64,000 bases of DNA from contig NZ_BMPM01000002.1 of assembly GCF_014647595.1 (NCBI RefSeq), forward strand, positions 248,001-312,000, in the 5' to 3' direction. The notes under the pieces are model-generated. The model saw only the letters and a list, made by a program, of their open reading frames with translations. It was not told where the DNA came from and did not search any database. The DNA comes from Paenarthrobacter histidinolovorans. GTDB taxonomy: Bacteria; Actinomycetota; Actinomycetes; Actinomycetales; Micrococcaceae. Of this stretch, positions 28,503 through 37,702 are shown one piece after another; position 1 is the first letter of the stretch; every line of letters begins with the position of its first letter. A program made the position numbers and the translations under genes.

Positions 28503-30710
28503 ATGCCCAACGGCGCCGATACCCACTGCCCCTACTGCGCGCTGCAGTGCGCCATGACGCTGACCCCGGCCACTTCGGTGGCCGGGGCGGCGCCCGCACC
28601 CACCGCAGAACCGGCCACCCCCGCCGCCCCGCTTGAGGTTTCAGGGCGCGACTTCCCCACAAACCGGGGCGGGCTGTGCCGCAAAGGCTGGACATCGGCG
28701 TCGTTGTTGCGCCACAACGGCCGGGTCACCGAACCTATGCTCAAAGGCTCCGACGGCGTGCACCAGCCGATTTCCTGGGATCAGGCGCTCATGCTCATTA
28801 CGGCAGCCGTCAAGGACACCCAGCAGCAGTACGGAAACGACGCCGTCGGGGTCTTCGGTGGCGGCGGCCTCACCAACGAGAAGGCGTATCTGCTGGGTAA
28901 GTTTGCCCGCCTGGCACTCCGCACGTCCCGCATCGACTACAACGGCCGGTTCTGCATGTCCTCGGCCGCGGCCGCCGGCAACCGGGCGTTCGGGGTGGAC
29001 CGCGGGCTCCCCTTCCCGGTGACCGACCTCGATTCGGCATCGGTCATCCTCATGCTCGGCTCCAACGTTGCCGAGACCATGCCACCGTTCGTCCAGCACC
29101 TGCAGGGCGCCCGCGACGCCGGCGGCCTCATCGTGGTGGACCCCCGTCGCTCGGCTACTGCTGCGTTTACGTCCGACGGCGGCGGCCTCCACTTGCAGCC
29201 GACGCCCGGCACCGATTTGGCGCTCCTTTTGGGGATCAGCCATGTGGTGGTGCACGAAGGACTGGTGGACGCCGGATACGTCGCCGAACGCACCAGTGGA
29301 TATGCGGCCGTGGTGCGCAGCCTTAACGCCTTCTGGCCGGAGCGGGTCCAGTCCATCACCGGCGTCCCCGCCAACCTCATCCGCGAAACCGCCCGACGCC
29401 TGGCCCAGGGTGCCCGCGCAGGCGGCAGCTACATCCTTAGCGGCCGCGGCGTGGAACAACACGTGGACGGCACAGACACCGCCACAGCCGCCATCAACCT
29501 CAGCCTGCTCCTTGGACTCCCCGGCTCGGCACGCAGCGGCTACGGCACCCTCACCGGCCAAGGCAACGGCCAAGGCGGCCGGGAGCACGGCCAAAAGGCC
29601 GACCAGCTCCCGGGCTACCGCAAGATCACCGACCCCGCCGCACGCGCCCACGTCGCCAACGTCTGGGGCGTCGATGAGTCGCTGATCCCCGGACCGGGAC
29701 TGCCCGCCGTCGAACTTCTCAGGTCGCTGGGACAGCCCGACGGCGTCCGTTGCCTTTTCGTGCACGGCGCCAACGTGGTGGTTTCCGCACCCGACACGAA
29801 CGCCGTAACCCAGGGCCTCCGCAGCCTGGATTTCCTGGTGGTGTGCGATTTCTTCATGTCCGAGACCGCCGCCGAGGCTGACCTGGTTTTGCCGGTCACG
29901 CAGTGGGCTGAGGAAGAGGGCACGCTGACCAACCTGGAGGGCAGGGTGATCCGCCGCCGGCGCGCGCTGACGCCTCCCCCCGGTGTCCGCAGCGAACTGT
30001 GGCTCATGGCCCGGCTTGCAGAGATGTTTGAGGCTCCTTCGACCTTCAGCGATGACCCCGAGACAGTTTTCGAAGAGCTGCGTTTGGCCTCGGCCGGTGG
30101 TTTAGCGGATTACTCCGGCATCGACTACGCCATGCTGGACCGCGGCGAAGCAGCCTATTGGCCCTACCCTGTGGGCAGTACGGGGACGCCGAGGCTCTTT
30201 GCTGACGGCTTTGCCCATGCTGATGGTCGGGCAGTCATGGTTCCGGTGACGCCGTCCAAACGGGCTGTGCGTTCCTTTGCGGACGATTCGTTGGCCTTGG
30301 CCACCGGCAGGCTCCTGGAGCACTACCAGTCTGGCGCCCAGACCCGGCGTGTCAGCGAGCTCCTGGCGGCGCAGCCGCAAGCCCGGCTGCTCATCCACCC
30401 CGGAACCGCGGCGGCACGCGGAATTTCCGACGGCGACTACGCCACGGTGAGCAATGAGCGGGGAGAGGTCGTGTGCCGGGCCGAGCTGAGCACGGCCATC
30501 CGCCCCGATACCGTTTTCCTGCCCTTCCACTTCCCCGGCCAGGAAAATGCCAACCGCCTGACGGAGTCGGCCACAGATCCCATCTCCGGCATGCCGGAGT
30601 TCAAGACCAGCATGGTGTGGGTCCGGCGCGCGGTCTCTACCCAAGAGCATGCATCGTACACAATTCCTGCCGGGACGCGACTGCCTGTGCACGTCAAGGA
30701 GGCCTCATGA
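28503..30710 (+). CDS. nasC: Assimilatory nitrate reductase, catalytic molybdopterin subunit
   Basis: Reduces nitrate to nitrite in the cytoplasm with a Mo-bis-MGD cofactor and one [4Fe-4S] cluster. It has 735 residues. The cluster ligands are C9, C12, C16 (CPYCALQC) and C59 (GLCRKGW). Molybdopterin oxidoreductase and C-terminal dinucleotide-binding domains follow (TGQGNGQGGREHGQKADQ region; GDYATVSNERGEV near the end). There is no Tat signal and no NarH/NarI neighbours, so it is assimilatory rather than respiratory. It lacks the C-terminal 2Fe-2S domain found in some NasA proteins; that domain is on the next protein, which overlaps by 4 nt. Confidence 0.92.
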   Translation: MPNGADTHCPYCALQCAMTLTPATSVAGAAPAPTAEPATPAAPLEVSGRDFPTNRGGLCRKGWTSASLLRHNGRVTEPMLKGSDGVHQPISWDQALMLITAAVKDTQQQYGNDAVGVFGGGGLTNEKAYLLGKFARLALRTSRIDYNGRFCMSSAAAAGNRAFGVDRGLPFPVTDLDSASVILMLGSNVAETMPPFVQHLQGARDAGGLIVVDPRRSATAAFTSDGGGLHLQPTPGTDLALLLGISHVVVHEGLVDAGYVAERTSGYAAVVRSLNAFWPERVQSITGVPANLIRETARRLAQGARAGGSYILSGRGVEQHVDGTDTATAAINLSLLLGLPGSARSGYGTLTGQGNGQGGREHGQKADQLPGYRKITDPAARAHVANVWGVDESLIPGPGLPAVELLRSLGQPDGVRCLFVHGANVVVSAPDTNAVTQGLRSLDFLVVCDFFMSETAAEADLVLPVTQWAEEEGTLTNLEGRVIRRRRALTPPPGVRSELWLMARLAEMFEAPSTFSDDPETVFEELRLASAGGLADYSGIDYAMLDRGEAAYWPYPVGSTGTPRLFADGFAHADGRAVMVPVTPSKRAVRSFADDSLALATGRLLEHYQSGAQTRRVSELLAAQPQARLLIHPGTAAARGISDGDYATVSNERGEVVCRAELSTAIRPDTVFLPFHFPGQENANRLTESATDPISGMPEFKTSMVWVRRAVSTQEHASYTIPAGTRLPVHVKEAS

Positions 30711-32269
30711 GCGAACGTATTGTTGTTGTTGGATTCGGGCCGGTTGCCGCACGGTTGGTGGACGAGCTGCTCCCCGCCGTCCGTACCGGGCTCGTGCAGT
30801 TACTGGTGGTCGGCCAGGAAAGCGAAGCCGCGTACAACCGGGTGATGGTGGCTGAACTGGCCGTCGGCCGCACCACAGCGGAGGCTTTGGCCATGGCTGA
30901 TGCGTCCGATTTGGAAGCCGACGGCGTACAGGTCCGCCTGGGCGTCAAGGTCAAAAGGATCGACCGCGCCCGGCAGCACGTGGTCCTCTCCGATGGCACT
31001 ACGGAACACTATGACCGGTTGGTGTTCGCCACCGGTTCCCGCCCCGTCATTCCCAATCTGACCGGGCTGAACCCGGATCCTTCCCGACCCGTGTTGCCCG
31101 ACGGGGTCACGGCCCTGCGCGATCTCAAGGATGCGGCCGTGCTCCGTGCCGCCGTGGCCGGCGGCAAGCGCGTGGTAGTCCTGGGCGGCGGCGTTCTGGG
31201 CCTGGAAACCGCCCTGGCCGCCTCGGAGGAGGGCGCCAAGGCGACCGTGGTCCACAACGGTCCTTTCCCGCTGGGCCGGAGCATTGACCGGGGCAGCGGC
31301 TCTGTCCTCACCAACAGCCTGCGGGCCAGCGGTGTCCGGATGGCCGGCAACGCCCGCTCCACCGGGGTGGAGACTGCGGGCCCCGGTGGGTCATTCTCGG
31401 CCCTGCTGCTGGATGACGGTTCAGCGATCGACGGCGATCTGCTGGTGTTGTCCTGTGGCGTCCGTCCCCGTATCGAACTGGCCGAGGGCTGCGGGCTACC
31501 CGTTGCGTCCGGCATCCTCGTGGACCACCATCTCCGGACCTACCACGAGCCGCACATGTTCGCGATCGGTGACTGCGCAGAAGTCCATTGCGCCGATCCG
31601 TCCTGCAAGGAGTGCCGGACTGCGAGCGGTCCTTCAGGCCTGGTGGGTCCGGGCTGGCGGCAGGCGAAATGGCTGGCAGAGTACTTGGTGGTCCTGGCCC
31701 GCGATGGCCAAACCGCTGCGGACTCCCTGGAACCGGTGCCCACGGAAAAGCCCGGCGTGGTAGTCCTCAAGGCCCGCGGTATCAACCTGGCCATGGCAGG
31801 CGACAACCAGGCCGATCCCTGGGATGAAGAAGCCCTGGAAGCCGGTGCCACGGCTGGACGTGCACGCCGCCAGATCTCCCAGTGGGCCGATCCCGAGCAC
31901 GGCAGGTACGTCAAGATGACCACCCGTGGCGGAGTGCTGGAGGGCCTGGTGGCAGTAGGAATGCCCCGCACCGCCGCAGAACTGGTGTTGCTTTTCGAGC
32001 GCTCCTCGGAGCTGCCGGCGGACCGCTCCCTGCTGCTCCGGCTGGACGGACCCGACCAACTCGACACCAACGCCTCCAGCAACGATCCCCAGCGGACCGT
32101 GTGCCGCTGCGCTGGTGTGAGTGCGGCCAGCATCGAGGGTTCGGTAATGGAAGGCTGCAGCACCGTGGGCGAGGTCTCCAAGGCCACCCGCGCCGGAACA
32201 GGTTGCGGAGGGTGCCATGAGGACATCAAGGGGATCATCGAAAAACACTTCCAAGGGGCTGCCGCCTGA
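30707..32269 (+). CDS. nasB: FAD-dependent electron-transfer subunit of assimilatory nitrate reductase
   Basis: Passes electrons from NAD(P)H to the nitrate reductase. About 520 residues: an FAD-binding Rossmann fold at the start (IVVVGFGPVAARLVDELL), an NAD-binding fold in the middle (VVVLGGGVLGLETALAA), a NirB-like C-terminal extension, and a BFD-type [2Fe-2S] domain at the end (CRCAGVS ... GTGCGGCHEDIKG). It is missing the sulphite/nitrite reductase domain of NirB, so it is a reductase partner and not a nitrite reductase. ATG at 30707 overlaps the nasC stop (ATGA). The upstream in-frame extension is a shadow of nasC. Confidence 0.88.
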   Translation: MSERIVVVGFGPVAARLVDELLPAVRTGLVQLLVVGQESEAAYNRVMVAELAVGRTTAEALAMADASDLEADGVQVRLGVKVKRIDRARQHVVLSDGTTEHYDRLVFATGSRPVIPNLTGLNPDPSRPVLPDGVTALRDLKDAAVLRAAVAGGKRVVVLGGGVLGLETALAASEEGAKATVVHNGPFPLGRSIDRGSGSVLTNSLRASGVRMAGNARSTGVETAGPGGSFSALLLDDGSAIDGDLLVLSCGVRPRIELAEGCGLPVASGILVDHHLRTYHEPHMFAIGDCAEVHCADPSCKECRTASGPSGLVGPGWRQAKWLAEYLVVLARDGQTAADSLEPVPTEKPGVVVLKARGINLAMAGDNQADPWDEEALEAGATAGRARRQISQWADPEHGRYVKMTTRGGVLEGLVAVGMPRTAAELVLLFERSSELPADRSLLLRLDGPDQLDTNASSNDPQRTVCRCAGVSAASIEGSVMEGCSTVGEVSKATRAGTGCGGCHEDIKGIIEKHFQGAAA

Positions 32270-32290
32270 CTCGCAGCCCGTTGTTCGCCA

Positions 32291-32345
32291 TTTCGTGGGC
32301 CCGCTGCGCCGCGTGCCGTGCGCGGGGCACGATCTGCAGCGGGCC
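32291..32345. repeat. Palindromic repeat element, copy 1
   Basis: Outer arms GGCCCGCTGC / GCAGCGGGCC (10 bp, perfect) enclose inner arms CGTGCC / GGCACG. Its sequence resembles the element at 33120-33175, in particular TTTCGT-GG-CCGCTGCGC and the central GTGCCG. It may act as terminator for the nas operon. Confidence 0.65.
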
Positions 32346-32360
32346 ATCGAAGCGGGCAAC

Positions 32361-32366
32361 TAAACT
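32361..32366 (+). promoter_or_regulatory. -10 hexamer of leaderless MBL-fold gene promoter
   Basis: TAAACT with 6 nt before GTG at 32373. Confidence 0.5.
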
Positions 32367-32372
32367 GCTCGG

Positions 32373-33104
32373 GTGAACATCTCCGAACCTGCACCCGGTG
32401 TCTTCTTCGTTGAGGGGCCTGCGTCCAACTGGCTCATCGTCCGCGACTCCACCGGCTTTATCCTGATCGACGGCGGTTATCCCGCTGACCGGGACCTGGT
32501 GCTGAACTCCATCCGTGGTCTCGGACTGGAACCTGCGGATGCCAAGGCCATGCTCATCACGCACGGCCACGTGGACCACACAGGATCCGCTGCCTACTTC
32601 TCACGGACCTTCGGCACGCCTATCCTGTGCTCCCCCGAGGAGCTCGCCCACGTCCAAGGCAAGGAAAAGCACCAGGTCACGCCCGGCCAGGTCCTGGCCC
32701 GGGTTTGGCGACCGAAGGTGTTCCGTTGGATGCTCCACGTCATCAAAGCCAAGGCCCTTCAGGCAGAGCCGGCCACGCAGGCTCAACCATGGACTGTGGA
32801 GAAGCTCCAAAGCCTGCCGGGCAAACCCGAAGCCATCCTGCTGCCCGGGCACACCCCTGGCAACGTAGCGATCCTGCTGCCGGACGCTGTAGCGATCGCC
32901 GTGGGTGACTCCTTCGTCAGCGGGCATCCGATCAGCAGCAAGCACGGGCCACAGATGCTGCACACGATGTACCACCACGATCCCGCAGCCGCGCTGTCAT
33001 CGGCCCTGCACATGGAGAGCCTGCCAGCCAACGTGATCCTCCCCGGGCATGGCCCCGCGCTGCACATGCCCCTGGCCGAGGCGCTCTCCGCACTGCAAGC
33101 CTAG
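32373..33104 (+). CDS. MBL-fold metallohydrolase
   Basis: A 243-residue metallo-beta-lactamase-fold hydrolase. The metal motif H64-x-H66-x-D68-H69 (THGHVDHTG) and later metal ligands (LPGHTPGN, GDSF, LPGHGPAL) are all present, so a binuclear zinc or iron centre is expected. The substrate is unknown; hydroxyacylglutathione hydrolase-like or lactonase activities are possible. GTG start fits the TAAACT hexamer 6 nt upstream. It is monocistronic, facing lpdA tail to tail across a large nested hairpin. Confidence 0.88.
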   Translation: MNISEPAPGVFFVEGPASNWLIVRDSTGFILIDGGYPADRDLVLNSIRGLGLEPADAKAMLITHGHVDHTGSAAYFSRTFGTPILCSPEELAHVQGKEKHQVTPGQVLARVWRPKVFRWMLHVIKAKALQAEPATQAQPWTVEKLQSLPGKPEAILLPGHTPGNVAILLPDAVAIAVGDSFVSGHPISSKHGPQMLHTMYHHDPAAALSSALHMESLPANVILPGHGPALHMPLAEALSALQA

Positions 33105-33114
33105 GAAGCAGAAA

Positions 33115-33188
33115 CGCCCGTTTCGTTGGTCCGCTGCGCAGTGTGCCGCTCGCGCGGCATTGTGCGCAGCGGAGCCCCGAAACGGGCG
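33115..33188. terminator. Large nested hairpin between convergent genes (palindromic repeat, copy 2)
   Basis: Three nested dyads: outer CGCCCGTTTCG / CGAAACGGGCG (33115-33125, 33178-33188), middle CCGCTGCGCA / TGCGCAGCGG (33131, 33163) and inner TGCCGC / GCGGCA. It probably terminates transcription from both sides and shares sequence with the element at 32291-32345. Confidence 0.7.
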
Positions 33189-33211
33189 CTCGTGCTGCTG
33201 AGGGCTGGAAG

Positions 33212-34621
33212 CTACATGTGCACGTGCAGCCGGCGAGCGGCTTCCGAGATGGATCCCGTCAGCGACGGGTACACCGTGAAGGCGCTCGCGACATCGTCAA
33301 CGTGCAGTTTCTGGGTCACGGCAACGGAGATCGGGAAGATCAGTTCCGAAGCGTTCGGTCCCACCACCACGCCACCAATGACGGTGCCGGATCCCTTGCG
33401 GGCGATGATCTTGACGAAGCCGTCCTTGGTATTGCGCATCTTGGCGCGGGCATTGCTGAGCAAGGACAGCATCACGACATCGCCCTGGTACTTACCCGAA
33501 GCCAGATCGGCCTCGGAAACGCCCACGGAGGCGATCTCCGGGGAGGTGAAGATGTTGGACGCCACCTGGTTGAGCTTGAGCGGCTTTACGCCATCGCCCA
33601 TGAAATGCGCAATCGCGATGCGGCCCTGCATGGCAGCAACGGACGCCAGGGCGAAGACACCCGTGCAGTCGCCGGCAGCGTAGATGTTGGGGGCCGTGGT
33701 GCGGGAAACACCGTCAACCTTGATGTGCCCGGACTCGGTCAGGGTCACGCCGGCTTCTTCAAGTCCGATTCCTGCCGTGTTCGGGATGGATCCGACACAT
33801 ACCAGGCAGTGGGAGCCGGTAACCACGGAACCGTCACCCAAGGTGACCTTCACGCCGTCGTCCGTCCGCTCTACCGCGTTGGCGCGGGACTTGGACAAAA
33901 CGCGGACTCCCCGGCGCTCGAAGACGCCTTCCAGCAGCTTGGCCGCGTCCGTGTCCTCCCCCGGGAGGACCTGATCGCGGCTGGAGATCAGGGTGACCTT
34001 GGAGCCCAGGCCGTTGTAAGCGGAGGCGAACTCGGCGCCGGTCACGCCCGAACCCACCACGATCAGTTCCTCGGGCAGTTCGTCCAGGTTGTAGATCTGG
34101 GCCCAGTTGAGGATGCGCTCGCCGTCGGGCTTTGCAGTGGGAAGTTCGCGCGGATGGGCGCCAACAGCCAGGAGGATGGCGTCGGCGTCGATGGTCCGGG
34201 TGCCTTCGAGGGTCAGGACCTCAATGGTGTTGTTGTCCAGCAGTTTGCCGGAGCCAATGACGATCTCCACGCCCAGGCGCTCGAGGCCGGCGCGGATGTC
34301 GTTGGACTGGCCATGAGCCAGGTTCAGGACGCGGTCGTTGATGTGTTTGAGGTCGGCGCGGGGCTTGGAGGCCGTGCCGTCGCCGTCAAACTTGACTCCC
34401 AGCTCGTCCGCCTCACCTACGCGGGTCATGAGGTCTGCGGTGGCGATCAGGGTCTTGGAAGGCACGACGTCGGTCAACACGGCGGATCCGCCGAGGCCGG
34501 CACGCTCAATGATGGTGACGTGGGCGCCGAGCGAGGCGGCTACCATGGCAGCTTCATATCCGCCGGGACCACCTCCCAGGATCGCGATACGGGGGGCACT
34601 GAAGTCAACTTGGGTGGTCAC
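33212..34621 (-). CDS. lpdA: NAD(P)H-quinone dehydrogenase, LpdA-like flavoprotein
   Basis: About 469 residues with the pyridine nucleotide-disulphide oxidoreductase fold: FAD motif IAILGGGPGGYEAA at the start, NAD motif VVGSGVTGAEFA, AGDCTG and a C-terminal dimerisation domain. The redox-active CxxxxC of lipoamide dehydrogenases is absent (GLGGSAVLTDVVPSKT), as in mycobacterial LpdA (Rv3303c), which reduces quinones. Lipoamide dehydrogenase activity is therefore not expected. GTG at 34621 fits the family N-terminus; the upstream extension is non-coding. It is divergent from punA. Confidence 0.87.
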   Translation of the reverse strand: MTTQVDFSAPRIAILGGGPGGYEAAMVAASLGAHVTIIERAGLGGSAVLTDVVPSKTLIATADLMTRVGEADELGVKFDGDGTASKPRADLKHINDRVLNLAHGQSNDIRAGLERLGVEIVIGSGKLLDNNTIEVLTLEGTRTIDADAILLAVGAHPRELPTAKPDGERILNWAQIYNLDELPEELIVVGSGVTGAEFASAYNGLGSKVTLISSRDQVLPGEDTDAAKLLEGVFERRGVRVLSKSRANAVERTDDGVKVTLGDGSVVTGSHCLVCVGSIPNTAGIGLEEAGVTLTESGHIKVDGVSRTTAPNIYAAGDCTGVFALASVAAMQGRIAIAHFMGDGVKPLKLNQVASNIFTSPEIASVGVSEADLASGKYQGDVVMLSLLSNARAKMRNTKDGFVKIIARKGSGTVIGGVVVGPNASELIFPISVAVTQKLHVDDVASAFTVYPSLTGSISEAARRLHVHM

Positions 34622-34707
34622 AATCCTCAATTCTCGCTCATTGCCCCCGCAGCTGCCAGTCAGCCGACCCTCACCTCCGTACCTACCGGATTCAGCCGCC
34701 GGCAAGG

Positions 34708-34713
34708 TAGCTT
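34708..34713 (+). promoter_or_regulatory. -10 hexamer of leaderless punA promoter
   Basis: TAGCTT with 6 nt before GTG at 34720. Confidence 0.5.
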
Positions 34714-34719
34714 GTACCA

Positions 34720-35538
34720 GTGAGTAACACTGAGCTGATGAACACAGACCCTTTCGAAGCCGCACAAGCCGCCGCGGACTTCATAGCCGCGGAGACCGGC
34801 GTCGAGTCCCACGACGTAGCGCTGGTGCTCGGATCCGGCTGGGCCGAAGCCGCCGATCTGATCGGCGAAACGACAGCCACGCTGAACGCCTCGGAGGTTC
34901 CCGGTTTCCACAAGCCAGCTGTGGTGGGCCACGTCGGCACCATCCGCTCCGTCCTGACCAAGGAGGGCAAGCGCGCACTGGTCCTTGGCGCTAGGACGCA
35001 TTACTACGAAGGCCGTGGCGTCCGTTCCGTCGTGCACGGCGTACGCACCGCAGCAGCCGCCGGGTGCAAGACCCTGGTGCTGACCAACGGCTGCGGCGGC
35101 CTCAACGAGGACTGGACCCCGGGGACTCCGGTGCTCATCAGCGACCACATCAACCTCACTGCAACCTCGCCGCTGGAGGGCGCCACGTTCGTGGATCTCA
35201 CCGACCTCTACTCCTCGCGCATCCGTACGCTGGCCCGCGAGGTTGATTCCTCACTGCAGGAAGGCGTGTACGCCCAGTTCACCGGTCCGCACTACGAAAC
35301 GCCTGCCGAGGTGCAATACGCCAAGCGGATTGGAGCAGACCTGGTCGGCATGTCCACCGCCCTGGAGGCGATTGCCGGCCGCCACGCGGGCATGGAAGTC
35401 TTCGGCATCTCCCTGGTCACCAACCTCGCTGCCGGCATCAGCCCCGTCCCACTGAGCCACGCGGAGGTCCTGGAAGCCGGCCAAGCAGCCGGCAAGCGGA
35501 TCTCCAAACTTCTTGCAGAGATCATCGCCAAGCTCTGA
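34720..35538 (+). CDS. punA: Purine-nucleoside phosphorylase
   Basis: Splits purine nucleosides with phosphate into base and (deoxy)ribose-1-phosphate for salvage. It has 272 residues, typical of the trimeric PNP class. Visible motifs: the phosphate loop LVLGSGWAEAA, GARTHYYEGRG, LTNGCGGLN, the substrate Glu in GPHYETPAEV, and GMSTALEAIAGRHAGMEVFGISLVTNLAAGIS split over the conserved Met and Asn. GTG start with a TAGCTT -10 hexamer 6 nt upstream. It is divergent from lpdA, with a 98-bp gap, and followed by a good terminator. Confidence 0.93.
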   Translation: MSNTELMNTDPFEAAQAAADFIAAETGVESHDVALVLGSGWAEAADLIGETTATLNASEVPGFHKPAVVGHVGTIRSVLTKEGKRALVLGARTHYYEGRGVRSVVHGVRTAAAAGCKTLVLTNGCGGLNEDWTPGTPVLISDHINLTATSPLEGATFVDLTDLYSSRIRTLAREVDSSLQEGVYAQFTGPHYETPAEVQYAKRIGADLVGMSTALEAIAGRHAGMEVFGISLVTNLAAGISPVPLSHAEVLEAGQAAGKRISKLLAEIIAKL

Positions 35539-35545
35539 TACTTCG

Positions 35546-35591
35546 AACAGCAATGCGTGGCCACCGGCTCCGGGGGCCACGCATTGCTGTT
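35546..35591. terminator. Perfect 17-bp hairpin terminator after punA
   Basis: AACAGCAATGCGTGGCC pairs with GGCCACGCATTGCTGTT around a 12-nt loop, followed by a short T-run. Confidence 0.82.
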
Positions 35592-35718
35592 TAAGCTTCA
35601 CACTGGTGTGCGCGCTAACAAGGTCACCCAGAGGTAAACGCACAGTGAATTCACAGAATAAATCAGATTTGTTCCGCAACATTTGATTCCGCACACCAGC
35701 GTATGGCACGCGCGCCCG

Positions 35719-35810
35719 TTGACAATGCAAGCGCTTGCACATCTACCCGTGGGTAGCTCGGAAGCCCCACGAAACACCCTTTGATTTGCGGCCTAACACG
35801 TGTCTAGCGT
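35719..35810 (+). promoter_or_regulatory. Levansucrase promoter region with LacI-type operator
   Basis: A consensus -35 TTGACA (35719-35724) is followed at once by the perfect CG-centred 14-bp palindrome TGCAAGCGCTTGCA (35726-35739), the classic LacI/GalR operator form. CTACCC-GT-GGGTAG follows at 35743-35756. A second candidate promoter is TTGATT (35781) with TAGCGT (35805). The rest of the 35592-36006 gap appears to be a long untranslated leader with a 7-bp hairpin at 35890-35910; no gene was seen in it. Confidence 0.65.
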
Positions 35811-36006
35811 GGAGTCTGTTCCGGTAAGTCGACGTGCCGGAACCACGTGCGGCGAGCGCCCTGACGGGCTCACCGCCACCTCGAAACGATGGCGTCCCTC
35901 GAAGACGCCACCGGCGGATCGACGGACGCCAAAGTAGAGACCCCAACCGGGGAACAGGGCATGCGCCCCACTCCACGAAGTCCAACACTCCGCGAGAAGA
36001 GCAAGC

Positions 36007-37608
36007 ATGAACACGCACTCAACCCCTCAACGGCCGCGGCGCCGTCTGCGACGGGCAGTAGCCGTCGCAGCGGCAGCCAGCGTGGCGGGCAGCATCCTGC
36101 TGGTCACGCCGGCGGCCCAGGCAAACCTGCCGGCCGATCCGCCGTCGAGCTCCATGCCGGCGCCCACGCCCGGCTTCCCGCTGCCGAGCCTGCACACCCA
36201 GCAGGCATTTGACCCGGCCGCGGACTTCACGTCCAAATGGACGCGCGCCGACGCCAAGCAGATCATGGCCCAGAGCAACACCAACGTGACGCCCGGCCAG
36301 AACTCCATGAGCCCCAACGTCACCATGCCGGAAATCCCCAAGGACTTTCCTGCCATGAACGACGACGTCTGGGTATGGGACACCTGGTCATTGACTGACG
36401 AGAATGCCAACCAGATCAGCTACAAGGGCTGGGATGTCATCTTCGCACTCGTTGCCGACCGGCATGCCGGCTACGGCTTCGACCAACGCCACTGGAACGC
36501 CAGGATCGGCTACTTCTTCCGGAAGACCAACGCCGATCCCGCCAAGGACAAGTGGAACTATGGCGGACACCTGTTCCTGCCGAACACGTCCATCGGAAAC
36601 ACCGAATGGTCCGGCTCCACACGCCTGATGCAGGGCAACAAGATCAATGTGTTCTACACGGCCACCACGTTCTACGACGTCGCTGAGCGGAACGCAGGCG
36701 GTGGCGGGATTGCCCCGGACGCCGTGATCGCAAAGGCTCTGGGCAACATCCACGCCACCAAGGACGGCGTGACCTTCGACGGCTTCCAGCACACCAAGCT
36801 GTTGGAGCCCGATGGAAAGCTCTACCAGAACAAGGCCCAGAACCCGGGCTTCGCGTTCCGTGATCCTTACACCTTCAGCGATCCTGCCCACCCGGGCAAG
36901 ACCTTCATGGTGTTCGAAGGCAACACCGGCGGCACCCGCGGCTCCTACAAATGCAAGCAGGAAGACCTGGGCTACCGGCCCGGCGATCCCCACGCCGAGA
37001 CCGTCAACCAGGTCAACAGCACCACCGGCGCCTGGTACCAGACCGCCAACGTGGGCTTGGCAGTAGCGGACAACAAGGACCTCACCAAGTGGACCTTCCT
37101 GCCCCCGATCCTGTCAGCGAACTGCGTCAACGACCAGACTGAGCGTCCGCAGATCTTCATCCAGAACGAAAACGGCAAGAACAAGTACTACCTGTTCACC
37201 ATCAGCCACCAGTTCACCTACGCCGATGGCATGCGCGGCCCCGACGGCGTCTACGGCTTCGTAGGCGACGGCGTACGCTCCGACTACCAGCCGGTGAACA
37301 ACAGCGGACTGGCCCTGGGATCGCCCACGGACCTGAACATGCCGGCCAATGCACCGGAGGGTCCTGACCCCCGCCAGAACGGCCGGCAGTTCCAGGCCTA
37401 CTCGCACTACGTTCAGCCCGGCGGCCTCGTCCAGTCGTTCATCGACAACGTCGACGGCGTCCGCGGCGGCTCCCTGTCACCCACCGTGAAGATGAACTTC
37501 AAGGGTGGCGTCACTCAGGTTGACCGCAGCTTCGGCCAGAAGGGCCTCGGTCCGTTCGGCTACTTGCCCACCAACGTCCGCGTTGGCGGTGAAGGCCTCT
37601 ACAAGTAG
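36007..37608 (+). CDS. sacB: Levansucrase (GH68), secreted
   Basis: Splits sucrose and polymerises fructose into levan outside the cell. It has 533 residues with an Arg-rich signal peptide (about 1-39, cleaved near AAQA-N). GH68 catalytic residues are visible: nucleophile D125 (WVWDTW), transition-state stabiliser D286 (RDPYTF) and acid/base E379 (TERPQIF). ATG at 36007 has GAGAAGAG 5 nt upstream. It precedes a GH32 fructanase, so levan made from sucrose can be reclaimed. A LacI-type operator in the promoter suggests sugar-responsive control. Confidence 0.93.
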   Translation: MNTHSTPQRPRRRLRRAVAVAAAASVAGSILLVTPAAQANLPADPPSSSMPAPTPGFPLPSLHTQQAFDPAADFTSKWTRADAKQIMAQSNTNVTPGQNSMSPNVTMPEIPKDFPAMNDDVWVWDTWSLTDENANQISYKGWDVIFALVADRHAGYGFDQRHWNARIGYFFRKTNADPAKDKWNYGGHLFLPNTSIGNTEWSGSTRLMQGNKINVFYTATTFYDVAERNAGGGGIAPDAVIAKALGNIHATKDGVTFDGFQHTKLLEPDGKLYQNKAQNPGFAFRDPYTFSDPAHPGKTFMVFEGNTGGTRGSYKCKQEDLGYRPGDPHAETVNQVNSTTGAWYQTANVGLAVADNKDLTKWTFLPPILSANCVNDQTERPQIFIQNENGKNKYYLFTISHQFTYADGMRGPDGVYGFVGDGVRSDYQPVNNSGLALGSPTDLNMPANAPEGPDPRQNGRQFQAYSHYVQPGGLVQSFIDNVDGVRGGSLSPTVKMNFKGGVTQVDRSFGQKGLGPFGYLPTNVRVGGEGLYK

Positions 37609-37615
37609 GCCGCCA

Positions 37616-37645
37616 CACCCCGGCCGTCAGGCCACGGCGGGGGTG
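37616..37645. terminator. GC hairpin between sacB and the GH32 gene
   Basis: CACCCCG pairs with CGGGGGTG with further CCGT/ACGG pairing. There is no T-run, so it may be a processing or attenuation element rather than a full stop. Confidence 0.45.
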
Positions 37646-37702
37646 CCGGCTTCAGAAGAGCCGTCACCCCCGCCACCCCCAAACCCTTCAGGATTTCTCC
37701 CT

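Noticed and set aside
28503..30710. Respiratory or periplasmic nitrate reductase
   Set aside because: At 735 residues with no NarH, NarJ, NarI or Tat signal, and next to narK and an FAD/BFD partner, it fits the assimilatory type.
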